Below are positions 22,745 to 33,703 of a stretch of DNA of 64,000 bases, in pieces. The translations under genes and the position numbers were made by a program. Each line of letters begins with the position of its first letter. The stretch's first letter is position 1. The stretch lies in contig CM062810.1 of NCBI GenBank assembly GCA_031772625.1, positions 451,608,014-451,672,013 of the forward strand. Direction: 5' to 3'. Origin of the DNA: Pinus tabuliformis. Taxonomy: Eukaryota; Streptophyta; Pinopsida; Pinales; Pinaceae. The notes under the pieces were generated by a model. It was not told the DNA's origin. It saw only the letters and a program-made list of their open reading frames with translations, and made no database searches.

Positions 22745-22884
22745 GCTTTTTCAGTTTTAAAGAGTCGAGAAAAAGCTAAAGATGACTCTAGTCGCCTTCG
22801 ATGTATTAACGAGCCCGAAGTGACAAATGCTCGGTTGGACCTTTTCAGTTATAGAGTTTGAAAAGGGCCAAAAGAAACTGCTCT
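22745..22884. repeat. Interleaved inverted-repeat modules in the 5' leader, unit 1
   Basis: GCTTTTTC 22745 / AGAGTC 22761 / GAAAAAGC 22769 / GACTCT 22784; CTTCG 22796 / CGAGC 22810 / CGAAG 22816 / GCTCG 22829; CCTTTTCA 22840 / AGTTT 22855 / TGAAAAGG 22859 / AAACT 22875. The plan is the same as in the 3' array. Copies are at 30564-30703 (there CGAGC has become CGATC) and 38862-39001. Confidence 0.72.
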
Positions 22885-24345
22885 GGAGATCTAGGCAGAG
22901 GGTGTGCCAAACCTTTCGCGAAACCACAGAATACGTTTTACGGTACGGGTGGTCGATCTTCGTGAATGCTGTGTTCACTGCATCGCGATCAGTAGGGCGG
23001 TCGACACAGCTTCCTATGGATAAAGGATAAATGCCTATAGGGGTCTCCCAATATATGCGACGGTACGCGGGAGAACAAGTCTGTATTAGTGTTATCGTCC
23101 CTCAGGAGGAATCACCCACCTTCGTAGAGATCGACAGTCACTATGTTTAACGATGCCAGAACACGTCTCTACCTAGACCTCTATTGTGAGCGTTATGTTA
23201 CAAAGCGTTTTTAGATTCATTCAATATATTTTAAGTTGATCTTGTTTAGCAGTTTGTCTTTCAGGATCACCACGAGATGTATATAGTACAAATTCCTAAA
23301 TGCAGCTAAAATGATAAGCAAGCTTTACAATCTTTTTAGCTTTGAAAATCCTAACTACTGAGGGGAGAGAAAAACACTATCTTTCCACACAGAGCACAAA
23401 GCACAAACTAATGCACTTTCTCCTAGATCAATCACGCAAACTTATCAAAATGCAAATGCAAGATGCATGTATTTCTTTTCTTTTCCCTTAATGTTGATGT
23501 AGACAAAAGGAAACTGTTGTATAATTTTCGAATTCAATTTGAAGCGTAAACAAACAAGTTTCGTCTAAAATGAAAAGACACCTTACAGGTACTTGTTTCA
23601 ACACTAAAAATGTACGAATTCAAACCATAAAATGAAAAACAAACAAACTCAAACAGCCATGAACAGTAATAAAACTAGCTCTTAAGATCACAAAGACACT
23701 TTTACAGTTCAGGATCTAAGAGGCCACAGCTATACTGGTTCGCTTTTCACAATGGGAAACTGTAACTGAAGCAAGAAATACTGAAAGAAAACTCATAGTT
23801 TCATCACACAACTGAGGCGGAATAATGTCAAGGAAAGTTGGTTTACAACAAGTACAATGACCAGCAATCAGCAGCAAAAAATCAGTGAAAGCAGGGCTAA
23901 GACACAGTGGGAAACCTCAGCAAGACATTGGCTAACAGGTCCAGCGCAGGCTCTGGTCTGTCAAACTGACTTTCAGCGCAGTTCCCGAAGGGAGTACCTG
24001 CGCTGTAATGCAGACTGCCTGTGGACAGCCTGCACTGAGACACGAGAGTTGCGTTTACAAGGATTTTCGGGTCATAAAAAGCTCAAAAATGCACTGTTTT
24101 TGCTGAAATAAAAAGCTATAGGTCAAGTACAGGCTAAGGGATGATCAAGAGGATGAAAATCTATCACAAAGAGTACAAGAGTCTTTTGTAGATGAGCTCT
24201 TCAAATTATGAATCTGCTCAGTAAATGAGCAAGAGTAGCAGGCCCTCTACTTCGCTTTTGATATAGTCAAAAGCTTTTCGATTTGGTACTCTTTGGTTCA
24301 GGAAATGAATAGCAAAGATACTACAAACACCAACAAGATACTAGG

Positions 24346-24364
24346 CTCCCCAGCGGAGTCGCCA
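24346..24364 (-). promoter_or_regulatory. Primer-binding site, unit 1
   Basis: On the element strand TGGCGACTCCGCTGGGGAG. This is the form I recall for Ogre/Tat elements (tRNA-Arg). Here it is not preceded by an LTR end: the sequence switches to the opposite orientation at TTTGT (24366-24370). Unit 2 has the same at 32165-32183. Confidence 0.78.
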
Positions 24365-24365
24365 G

Positions 24366-25326
24366 TTTGTCACTTCGGGCTCGTTAATACATCGAAGGCG
24401 ACTAGAGTCATCTTTAGCTTTTTCTCGACTCTTAAAACATGAAAAAGCAAAGTCGTGTCTAAAAGCGTCTAATAAAATTCATTCAATACGGAAACATAAT
24501 TCCCCTTTTTGTATTTTAGTTGATCAAGTAATCCGCAACCGTGGAGGAAAGTCAATTAAAACTCCGTCGTTCGAGGAGACTCGCGAGTCAACCGTCTTTG
24601 TCTCCGGAATCGAGAGTAGTACGGACGAAGCAAACTCGCTTGACCGGGTCAAAATCTCCCATTAAAGTTAGAACAACAGTTCCAACTACATCTGAGATTC
24701 TGGTCACTCCTAATATCTCTGGAATCCCTGCCTCTATTGAAGAAATTCAACAGCGACAGAGGGACAGTTGTACTGATCCTAGTCTGAGAACAAGTACTTG
24801 CATAACTGAACCAGTTCCATCTGGAACCGGTCCACAGAGTCTTGTTGCTCAAACAACTGTCGCTGTCGAAGCAACCCCTTCTTCGGCACCAGAAATCTTT
24901 TACGGACCTGACGGTCTTCCTCTTCCTCCTGGTCTGATCGCAATAGAGGAAATCGTAGAGGACCAGCAAGCAAATACTCCAACTCATTTTGGAGTAGGCG
25001 CCACTCTTTTTCCTTCTGCATCAGAAGTTTGTCCATCGCCACAGGAAGTTCCTGTAGAATCGTTAGGCAATTTATTGGATAGACTTAAAATGAGAAGTAA
25101 TGTATTGTATTGTATTGTATTACAGGGCGCCTCCTCAGCACTGGAATGAACTTCGGACCCTCTAGATAAAGCATTTCACCCGATAAACGGCCTCATACTT
25201 TAGGGGGCAACTGTTATAGACATTTTTGTGCCTCGTAGCATGGAGCATGAAATGTCAATAATTACAGGGATCCTCAGTCCCTAAACATGTTGTTCTTACC
25301 CCTAGAAGAACAAGTTCAGCAAACCA
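24366..25326 (+). repeat. Inverted segment 1 of element C
   Basis: In plus orientation, opposite to its surroundings, this holds a piece of 5' leader (24366-24540) and an N-terminal gag part (24541-25090). The 3' non-coding end with ATTGT repeats (25091-25192), PPT and the first 115 bp of LTR (25212-25326) follow. Both borders show short shared words with the neighbouring sequence: TTTGT at 24366-24370 and AAACCA at 25321-25326. Such junctions fit template switching during reverse transcription. The nearly identical second copy is 32185-33135. Confidence 0.87.
24541..25090 (+). pseudogene. Gag N-terminal fragment in inverted segment 1
   Basis: The frame begins at GTG (24541; an ATG is expected) with VEESQLKLRRSRRLASQPSL, basic at first and then Ser/Thr/Pro-rich. 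It ends QEVPVESLGNLLDRLKM, clearly homologous to the first residues of the direct gag copies (VEVPVESLRNLLDRLDM). About 165 upstream residues here are absent from the direct units, so this is the only record of the original N terminus. The frame then runs into 3' non-coding DNA. Confidence 0.78.
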
Positions 25327-26015
25327 ACAACACCTCCTTGCTTTGCACAAAATTCCAGCCTCCTTAGACCTCATAGAAGAGCTCTATATATAGGAGAGAA
25401 GAAGAGAGGATGAGTCAGCTTGAGGCTGGCATGAAGCTGACTAGTGTCCTCTCCCTCTTCAGTTAAACTTCAGTTCTTGAGTCCACTTGGAGATCCTTGC
25501 TTCCACTTGGAGTTTAAGAACCTCTTACTCATCACTGGGTGAATTCCCTGATCCAAGTGTCATTTTGGAAGCTTCCTGGGCATTTGACACCTTGCAGAAT
25601 GACTGTGCCACTTGGCCAATCTCGCCCAGCGCAGGTAGCCTTCATCAGATTTGACTTACAGCGCAGGTACAAGGAGGAGCAGTTGCATTCCAGCGCAGAT
25701 GCTCAGTGGAGCAGCTGACATGATCCAAAAATAGCCTGTTTTTGAGTGTTTTCAGGTGGAGAACTGATGGGAAGTGCTGTGGTTTGCTGACCTTGTTCTT
25801 CTAGGGGTAAGAACAACATGTTTAGGGACTGAGGATCCCTGTAATTATTGACATTTCATGCTCCATGCTGCGAGGCACAAAAATGTCTATAACAGTTGCC
25901 CCCTAAAGTATGAGGCCGTTTATCGGGTGAAATGCTTTATCTAGAGGGTCCGAAGTTCATTCCAGTGCTGAGGAGGCGCCCTGTAATACAATAAAATACA
26001 ATACATTACTTCTCA
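25091..26015. repeat. Long inverted repeat around partial LTR 1
   Basis: Arms of about 236 bp (25091-25327 plus, 25780-26015 minus) differ by only a few bases. They enclose a 452-bp spacer that contains the U3/TATA region of the partial LTR. A transcript crossing both arms would fold into a long hairpin. The second copy has arms near 32912-33135 and 33588-33823. Confidence 0.85.
25321..25894 (-). repeat. Partial LTR 1 (U3 and start of R)
   Basis: It matches LTR positions 17640-18214. The LTR start (TGTTATAG, at 25894 on the element strand), the U3 region and TATA (25384-25393) are kept. Everything beyond about 65 bp downstream of TATA is missing. It could still act as a promoter reading leftwards into the inverted segment. 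Confidence 0.88.
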
Positions 26016-27853
26016 TTCTGCTTTCATGATCTAGCTGAGGCGGGCATTCCCATGCTCAGCTTTATAAATACATTTTGGTACATATAACAGACGATCGTCT
26101 GATGGTAGACTGATAATTTTCTGCTGAAATTATCATCCTTTGAATAGGATGATCATCTGCTGCAATGATGTACATGACAAATGCTTTTATATTTCCTGAA
26201 TATATATCGCAGCCCGGATGGATGAAACTAGATCCGGGGTCTTCAAACTCGTTCGATCTTCACTCTAAGTACAAGTCGATCCATGTGAGAATTGCGCTGA
26301 AGTCGAACATGGAAAGACATCGCTTGATTACCGGCCAATAATGAAAACCGTTAACAAGCGCGAGAGGAATCACCGATAATGATAATGACCCTCAAGGTAC
26401 TGCAGTACAATTCACGTGGCGTGAATAAAGGACTTGGCGTCGAACGCCACGCAAAATCTTCTGGTCGAAGGTCATTGATGTATACCTGTCGCCTGAAGTG
26501 AGAAACTTGCCATTGAGGCATGCAAGCTTCAAAGTACTGATGGGGTTGTTCCTAGATCAACTTCTTGGATAATGAGCTGAAGTCGACAAGAAGCGATCCG
26601 TCAAAGGAGGGCCTTAATGAATCCCACATCAATGACACGGAACGGAGCTAATGATTTTAGTGGAGGTGAAAACAAACTGTGACATATGATTCAGGGTGGC
26701 GATCATGAATGGATGAAGGATAATGTATGGCAGTGGATGGGACACGGTTGACACTTTCAGAATGACCCCTCTTGAACATATAACGACACTGATGCGATGG
26801 ATCGGTAGCATTACCCCAAATGTGGATGGTTTGGCGAGGACCATGGTGATGAGACCGGTGAATGAAACAACCCAACCCGATGTGGTACGGAGGAAAAGTG
26901 TCATGTTCAAGAGTGACTTGCTACCATTAAACTTTGATGTTCTCCCAATTTTTCCCCAGTCATTTCTGACCAGTACCTCTTTATTTTTATCAAGCTTGAG
27001 GAGGATAACATATGCTTGTTCTATAACCTGCCCTTCGGGCAAGCCCATCGCTATGATTTAACGAGCCTAGCGATAGGGAAACTCGTTCTTGTCTAAAGAC
27101 AAGTTTGTCGCTATTTAATCATTTTAACGAGTCTAACGACAAGGAAAACTCGATCCTTTTCATTTTTAGAGAGTCTGAAAAGGTACAGAAAGTTAACTCC
27201 ATAATTCCTTTTTCGTCAGCTAATCCCTTAAGTCCGAAAAAGTATAAAACAATACAGAAGGGATGGGTGTTCAGTACTTTTAACGAGCGGAACAAAACAA
27301 GCGCTCGATCTTTTCGTGCAATAATCCCTGAAGTCCAAAAAGATTAAAATCTAGAGGAGGGATAGCTCTTCCGGTCGTTTAACGAGCTGGAAGGCCAAAA
27401 CTCGGCAAACTTTTCATATTTTACGAGTCAGTGAAAAGAGCTCAAAGAAGACTCGTCTTTTGAGGAACGAGTGATAAACAGGGATAGCAGCAGATTCCAG
27501 GTACAGGTTGGAATTTTCCAATCACGGCAGTGTTACAAGGATGGCTAGGTGAAATCACTCTTCGCAGCTGTTTCTCAAAAGAGGTAAACAAACATATGGA
27601 GGTGAACGATTGGCCAAATGAACAGATGGAGGTGATGGCATATAAACACGACCAAGGGATTTTAATATGGCTTTCAAAGGTTACATTTCTCGAGGTTGTT
27701 TACCGGTTCATTTTTTCTGGATGAGCTTGAATTGCTAGGGAAAGATTGCTCATAAACTACGTTTATTTTTTAAACGAGCATGAACTTCTGCACAAAAACT
27801 GCTCGATGATTTGCATGCCCCCAGCATCATAATGATGCATGTCAAAGGAGGGT
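25895..27853 (-). other. Element C unit 2, PPT and 3' non-coding region
   Basis: Nearly identical to 18215-20173 (offset 7,680). The hairpins and the interleaved array (27047-27472) are kept. In this copy TTGTCG/CGACAA in module 2 and CGAG/CTCG in module 7 pair better than in unit 1. No supported gene. Confidence 0.72.
27047..27472. repeat. Interleaved inverted-repeat array, unit 2
   Basis: Same nine modules as at 19367-19792. Changes relative to unit 1 include CCTTTTCAG to CCTTTTCAT (one pair lost) and restored pairs in modules 2 and 7. Confidence 0.72.
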
Positions 27854-27854
27854 T

Positions 27855-27920
27855 CAATCACCCAATAGCTCTAACTGTAAACCAACAGCACCTCCTTGCT
27901 TTACACAAAATTCCAGCCTC
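27855..27920 (-). repeat. 66-bp LTR-derived filler, unit 2
   Basis: Same position and sequence as 20175-20240, with CCCAATAGCTCTAACTG as in the LTR. It confirms that the protease deletion came before units 1 and 2 separated. Confidence 0.85.
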
Positions 27921-28301
27921 ATCGACATAAGACATGTAGATGCCCCCTCATCAATAATTGTTCGATGAACAATTTTGTTGAGGGCTTTCACTTGAATAAG
28001 GAAAGCTAGTTGAGCTGGTAACTGAGGGTCATATCCTTTATGATCAAAGGCCACAAGATTGGAATCCATTGGGCCAATCCCACCTATTTCTGATAATAAA
28101 GCTTGCTCTTGGGAGGGGCAATTTTGTGGTACTTCAAGTGTCGACATAGTGGACGGCGATTGGGCCAGGTCCTTTACTATATTATAATTCTGTGCTCCTT
28201 TGGCACGAGGATTAAATGTCGATTTGTGTACTACTCCCTTTGGCGACTTTATCATTGGCACAGGAACGATGGGTGGCACAACTTCGGTCAAAGTTGTTGT
28301 T

Positions 28302-28422
28302 TTTTTTTTTTTTTTTGTATGTTAAGACTAACCTAAGTACCCACGGGGATTTGAACCGGTGACCTATCGCAAGGAGTGTCTTAACAAGGCACCCATTCAC
28401 CGTCAATCCAAAGCCCCATGGG
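28302..28422 (-). mobile_element. tRNA-derived SINE in unit 2 gag
   Basis: 121 bp flanked by a perfect 17-bp duplication CGGTCAAAGTTGTTGTT (28285-28301 and 28423-28439). The SINE reads on the minus strand: a tRNA-like head at 28422, a B box GGTTCAAATCC at 28347-28357, an A-box-like stretch about 40 bp before it, and an A tail (T run 28302-28316). The same site in units 1 and 3 is empty. It adds stops to gag. Confidence 0.9.
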
Positions 28423-30499
28423 CGGTCAAAGTTGTTGTTGAACTACTAGGTCGTTCATTAACCTTGTTGTTCGACAGCTTTGGATTCCCGTAATCTTTAC
28501 TCCTTGTCAAAGCATTATTCTGTTGCTTTGAGGTAGACAACATAAGCACTTGGGATCCGGAAGCATTTTGATTAGCAACCATATTTTGACCTGGATTAGG
28601 AAACGGATCAGTCAATACTGCTGGGGTTTTTGAACTCTTGAAGAGTTTCTTAACTTCAGCTATATGTGGACAATATTTCGTCCAATGATCCTCATCGCAT
28701 ATATGACACCCTGTCGGGGGTTTCCTTTTTCTTCCTGTCTTTTTCTTCTTTCCCCCTGGTTGCTTCAGTTGTTTGCCCTTGTCAGTCGACATGGCATTTA
28801 CTTCTGAGTCAAGAAGTTTTTTATTTGCATTTTGACTGTAAATTTTGTGCTTGCCAATCACGTCATCGCCGGCGTGAGAGCCATTGTTTGATTTAGGAGG
28901 AGGAGGAATTGAGAATTCCGGTCTAGGGGCGTCAGGTATTTTGTCGTAGAGCGTGCCAGACTGAGTATAAACCAAGTCTAGATATTGCGCACGAGCTATA
29001 ACTTGCTCTTCTGTTACGACTCCCCCCTTGGCCACATCTTCCGTTATGGCCAGAAGTAATGACTTTATAAACCATTCAGCTAATAGCTGATCGGGAACAT
29101 ATGTTTTTACCATCCTACGACGACGTCGCCATTCGTGTATATGATCAGATATATGAGTGGCCGTTGTCTGTTTGAAGTTGGTAAGGAGTTCTGTTCCCGT
29201 TTCATACCTTATCGGTAATTGAAAATGGGTTAAAAAGGTTGTAGCTAAGGTACTGAAGTTGTCGAACGAAGCTCTAGGCAATTCAATATACCATTTTGCC
29301 GCTGGACCCGTTAACGTCCTCTGAAAAAGGTGAAGTCTTATCGAATCATCATTCAGGGTGTTTGATGAACACCATAGATGGAATGTCATCACGTGATTCG
29401 ACGGGTCTTCACCTGGATTTCCATTAAATTTAGGAATGTCTGATGGAAGTTTGTGTGGAATCCTTGGCCACCAAGGGGCATAAGCAATTGGATCATTCGT
29501 CAGTCGGTTTAGATCTGGTAATTCTAGAGTTGCTACAAAGGGCAACTGTTGATTCAGGTTAGGCGAAGCATATCCAGGATAAGATAGAATCGCCTGAGCA
29601 ATGGGTGTTTGCATACCAGCATAATGTTGGCAACTTTGACAAGGTTGATGGGTATAACCATTATAGTATGGTTGCCCATTACTTACAAAGACTTGTTGCT
29701 CAGGTCCTTGATATGATTGCTGGAATTGCGGTTGTTGAGTTCGAACCAGCTCTGGTTGTTGGACCATTTGTTGATGCCCAATACTAGATGATTGACCAAG
29801 ATGAGGAGTCACAGTACTTGTTTGATCCTGAGTCGCTCCAGATAAGGAGGCACTGACCTGAGGTTGCGATTGAGATGTCGAGACAAGAGGCTGTTGTGTG
29901 GCAACCTGAGAAACTTGGGGTTGACATACAGTAGGCAGCGCTTGTACTTGCGACGCAATCACCATACCAGGTATAGTGGCAACATTCGACACAGGGCGGA
30001 CTGGTTGCATAGAATATACAACTCCTGGTTGTTGAGGCAGTATTGGTACCCAACCGCTGGATGTAATTCCAGTTTGACCTGAACTTTGTTGTGAACTCAT
30101 GGATGGGCATCCTCCCGGAGGAGGTAATGAAAGGGCATACTGCCCCCCATATGGTATCAATCCGGAACTCAAGGGGATCGATTGCCCAGATTGACCTCCA
30201 AATGGATCAATTTGGCGAGTTTCAACATAAGAAATACCAGATGATAATCCGGATGAAGAAATAGGAACTAACCATGTCGTTGTCCCTGATTGGACTCCGG
30301 CTTGTTGTTGACAATTTGCCGGGACAGATGGTATATCAACGAACATCGTTGGAGTAGCAGCAGGAGGCTGTGCTGCAGCTGTGTCGGACGACACAGTCCT
30401 AGATGTTGACGGTTGTTCAGACATATCTAGTCTATCCAAAAGATTTCTTAGCGATTCTACAGGAACTTCCACTTGTGGTGGACTAACTTCGAAGATCAA

Positions 30500-32184
30500 C
30501 GAGGGAAGGGTGATGATTATTCCGCTTAAAATAAATTTTATAACGACGCTTTAGACACAACTTGCTTTTTCAGTTTTAAAGAGTCGAGAAAAAGCTAAAG
30601 ATGACTCTAGTCGCCTTCGATGTATTAACGATCCCGAAGTGACAAATGCTCGGTTGGACCTTTTCAGTTATAGAGTTTGAAAAGGGCCAAAAGAAACTGC
30701 TCTGGAGATCTAGGCAGAGGGTGTGCCAAACCTTTCGCGAAACCACAGAATACGTTTTACGGTACGGGTGGTCGATCTTCGTGAATGTTGTGTTCACTGC
30801 ATCGCGATCAGTAGGGCGGTCGACACAGCTTCCTATGGATAAAGGATAAATGCCTATAGGGGTCTCCCAATATACGCGACGGTACGCGGGAGCACAAGTC
30901 CGTATTAGTGTTATCGTCCCTCAGGAGGAATCACCCACCTTCGTAGAGATCGATAGTCACTACGTTTAACGACGCCGGAACACGTCTCTACCTAGACCTC
31001 TATTGTGAGCATTATGTTACAAAGCGTTTTTAGATTCATTCAATATATTTTAAGTTGATCTTGTTTAGCAGTTTGTCTTTCAGGATCACCACGAGATGTC
31101 TATAGTACAAATTCCTAAATGCAACTAAAATGATAAGCAAGCTTTACAATCTTTTTAGCTTTGAAAATCCTAACTACTGAGGGGAGAGAAAAACACTATC
31201 TTTCCACACAGAGCACAAAGCACAAACTAATGCACTTTCTCCTAGATCAATCACGCAAACTTATCAAAATGCAAATGCAAGATGCATGTATTTCTTTTCT
31301 TTTCCCTTAATGTTGATGTAGACAAAAGGAAACTGTTGTATAATTTTCGAATTCAATTTGAAGCGTAAACAAACAAGTTTCGTCTAAAATGAAAAGACAC
31401 CTTACAGGTACTTGTTTCAACACTAAAAATGTACGAATTCAAACCATAAAATGAAAAACAAACAAACTCAAACAGCCATGAACAGTAATAAAACTAGCTC
31501 TTAAGATCACAAAGACACTTTTACAGTTCAGGATCTAAGAGGCCACAGCTATACTGGTTCGCTTTTCACAATGGGAAATTGTAACTGAAGCAAGAAATAC
31601 TGAAAGAAAACTCACAGTTTCATCACACAACTGAGGCGGAATAATGTCAAGGAAAGTTGGTTTACAGCAAGTACAATGACCAGCAATCAGCAGCAAAAAA
31701 TCAGTGAAAGCAGGGCTAAGACACAGTGGGAAACCTCAGCAAGACACTGGCTAACAGGTCCAGCGCAGGCTCTGGTCTGTCAAACTGACTTTCAGCGCAG
31801 TTCCCGAAGGGAGTACCTGCGCTGTAATGCAGACTGCCTGTGGACAGCCTGCACTGAGACACGAGAGTTGCGTTTACAAGGATTTCCGGGTCATAAAAAG
31901 CTCAAAAATGCACTGTTTTTGCTGAAATAAAAAGCTATAGGTCAAGTACAGGCTAAGGGATGATCAAGAGGATGAAAAGCTATCACCAAGAGTACAAGAG
32001 TCTTTTGTAGATGAGCTCTTCAAATCATGAATCTGCTCAGTAAATGAGCAAGAGTAGCAGGCCCTCTACTTCGCTTTTGATATAGTCAAAAGCTTTTCGA
32101 TTTGGTACTCTTTGGTTCAGGAAATGAATAGCAAAGATACTACAAACACCAACAAGATACTAGGCTCCCCAGCGGAGTCGCCAG
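30500..32184 (-). other. Element C unit 2, 5' leader and PBS
   Basis: Nearly identical to 22681-24365, with the interleaved modules at 30564-30703 and PBS at 32165-32183. No supported gene. Confidence 0.72.
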
Positions 32185-33135
32185 TTTGTCACTTCGGGCT
32201 CGTTAATACATCGAAGGCGACTAGAGTCATCTTTAGCTTTTTCTCGACTCTTAAAACATGAAAAAGCAAAGTCGTGTCTAAAAGCGTCTAATAAAATTCA
32301 TTCAATACGGAAACATAATTCCCCTTTTTGTATTTTAGTTGATCAAGTAATCCGCAACCGTGGAGGAAAGTCAATTAAAACTCCGTCGTTCGAGGAGACT
32401 CGCGAGTCAACCGTCTTTGTCTCCGGAATCGAGAGTAGTACGGACGAAGCAAACTCGCTTGACCGGGTCAAAATCTCCCATTAAAGTTAGAACAACAGTT
32501 CCAACTACATCTGAGATTCTGGTCACTCCTAATATCTCTGGAATCCCTGCCTCTATTGAAGAAATTCAACAGCGACAGAGGGACAGTTGTACTGATCCTA
32601 GTCTGAGAACAAGTACTTGCATAACTGAACCAGTTCCATCTGGAACCGGTCCACAGAGTCTTGTTGCTCAAACAACTGTCGCTGTCGAAGCAACCCCTTC
32701 TTCGGCACCAGAAATCTTTTACGGACCTGACGGTCTTCCTCTTCCTCCTGGTCTGATCGTAATAGAGGAAATCGTAGAGGACCAGCAAGCAAATACTCCA
32801 ACTCATTTTGGAGTAGGCGCCACTCTTTTTCCTTCTGCATCAGAAGTTTGTCCATCGCCACAGGAAGTTCCTGTAGAATCGTTAGGCAATTTATTGGATA
32901 GACTTAAAATAAGAAGTAATGTATTGTATTACATGGCGCCTCCTCAGCACTGCAATGAACTTCGGACCCTCTAGATAAAGCATTTCACCCGATAAACGGC
33001 CTCATACTTTAGGGGGCAACTGTTATAGACATTTTTGTGCCTCGCAGCATGGAGCATGAAATGTCAATAATTACAGGGATCCTCAGTCCCTAAACATGTT
33101 GTTCTTACCCCTAGAAGAACAAGGTCAGCAAACCA
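32185..33135 (+). repeat. Inverted segment 2 of element C
   Basis: Second copy of 24366-25326 with identical junction words (TTTGT at 32185-32189, AAACCA near 33130-33135). It is shorter by about 10 bp in the ATTGT run. The leader piece, gag N-terminal part (32360-32909), PPT and first part of the LTR (from 33021) are all present. Identical borders mean the two copies arose by duplication, not by two independent switches. Confidence 0.87.
32360..32909 (+). pseudogene. Gag N-terminal fragment in inverted segment 2
   Basis: Copy of 24541-25090, again with GTG at the expected start. Only a few substitutions separate the two (for example GLIA to GLIV near 32757). Confidence 0.78.
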
Positions 33136-33703
33136 ACAGCACCTCCTTGCTTTGCACAAAATTCCAGCCTCCTTAGACCTCATAGAAGAGCTCTATATAT
33201 AGGAGAGAAGAAGAGAGGATGAGTCAGCTTGAGGCTGGCATGAAGCTGACTAGTGTCCTCTCCCTCTTCAGTTAAACTTCAGTTCTTGAGTCCACTTGGA
33301 GATCCTTGCTTCCACTTGGAGTTTAAGAACCTCTTACTCATCACTGGGCGAATTCCCTGATCCAAGTGTCATTTTGGAAGCTTCCTGGGCATTTGACACC
33401 TTGCAGAATGACTGTGCCACTTGGCCAATCTCGCCCAGCGCAGGTAGCCTTCATCATATTTGACTTACAGCGTAGGTACAAGGAGGAGCAGTTGCATTCC
33501 AGCGCAGATGCTCAGTGGAGCAGCTGACATGATCCAAAAATAGCCTGTTTTTGAGTGTTTTCAGGTGGAGAACTGATGGGAAGTGCTGTGGTTTGCTGAC
33601 CTTATTCTTCTAGGGGTAAGAACAACATGTTTAGGGACTGAGGATCCCTGTAATTATTGACATTTCATGCTCCATGCTGCGAGGCACAAAAATGTCTATA
33701 ACA
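33131..33703 (-). repeat. Partial LTR 2
   Basis: Same extent as partial LTR 1 (LTR positions 17640-18214), with TATA at 33193-33202. It is followed on the right by the unit 3 PPT. Confidence 0.88.

Larger units (their letters stand above)
22681..24365 (-). other. Element C unit 1, 5' leader
   Basis: About 1.7 kb between PBS and gag with no supported gene. A 84-codon plus frame (23857-24111) kept in unit 2 is antisense and unrecognised. The gag-proximal end carries three interleaved repeat modules. CAGCGCAG words near 23940, 23974 and (inverted) 23998 repeat those in the LTR. Confidence 0.7.
27854..30499 (-). pseudogene. Element C unit 2 gag, interrupted by a SINE
   Basis: Same architecture as unit 1. 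The frame is open from 30499 (MIFEVSPPQ) for 698 codons, with the gag domain around residues 350-470 and the zinc knuckle CHICDEDHWTKYC near residues 598-610. It ends inside the SINE at 28403. After the SINE the same frame continues (28291-27854) through IIDEGAST, the protease active-site motif, into the LTR filler. Without the 138-bp SINE plus duplication it would be one open frame of about 835 codons. This copy was thus the best-preserved gag of element C until the SINE landed. Confidence 0.88.

Noticed and set aside
24649-25042. Antisense frames of 112 and 87 codons opposite the gag N-terminal fragment
   Set aside because: Shadows of the plus-strand gag frame; unlike any known protein.
25212-25326. 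A separate third LTR retrotransposon inserted in the opposite direction
   Set aside because: No target duplication at its borders and only 115 bp of LTR. Identical junctions in both copies show that it is part of the compound element.
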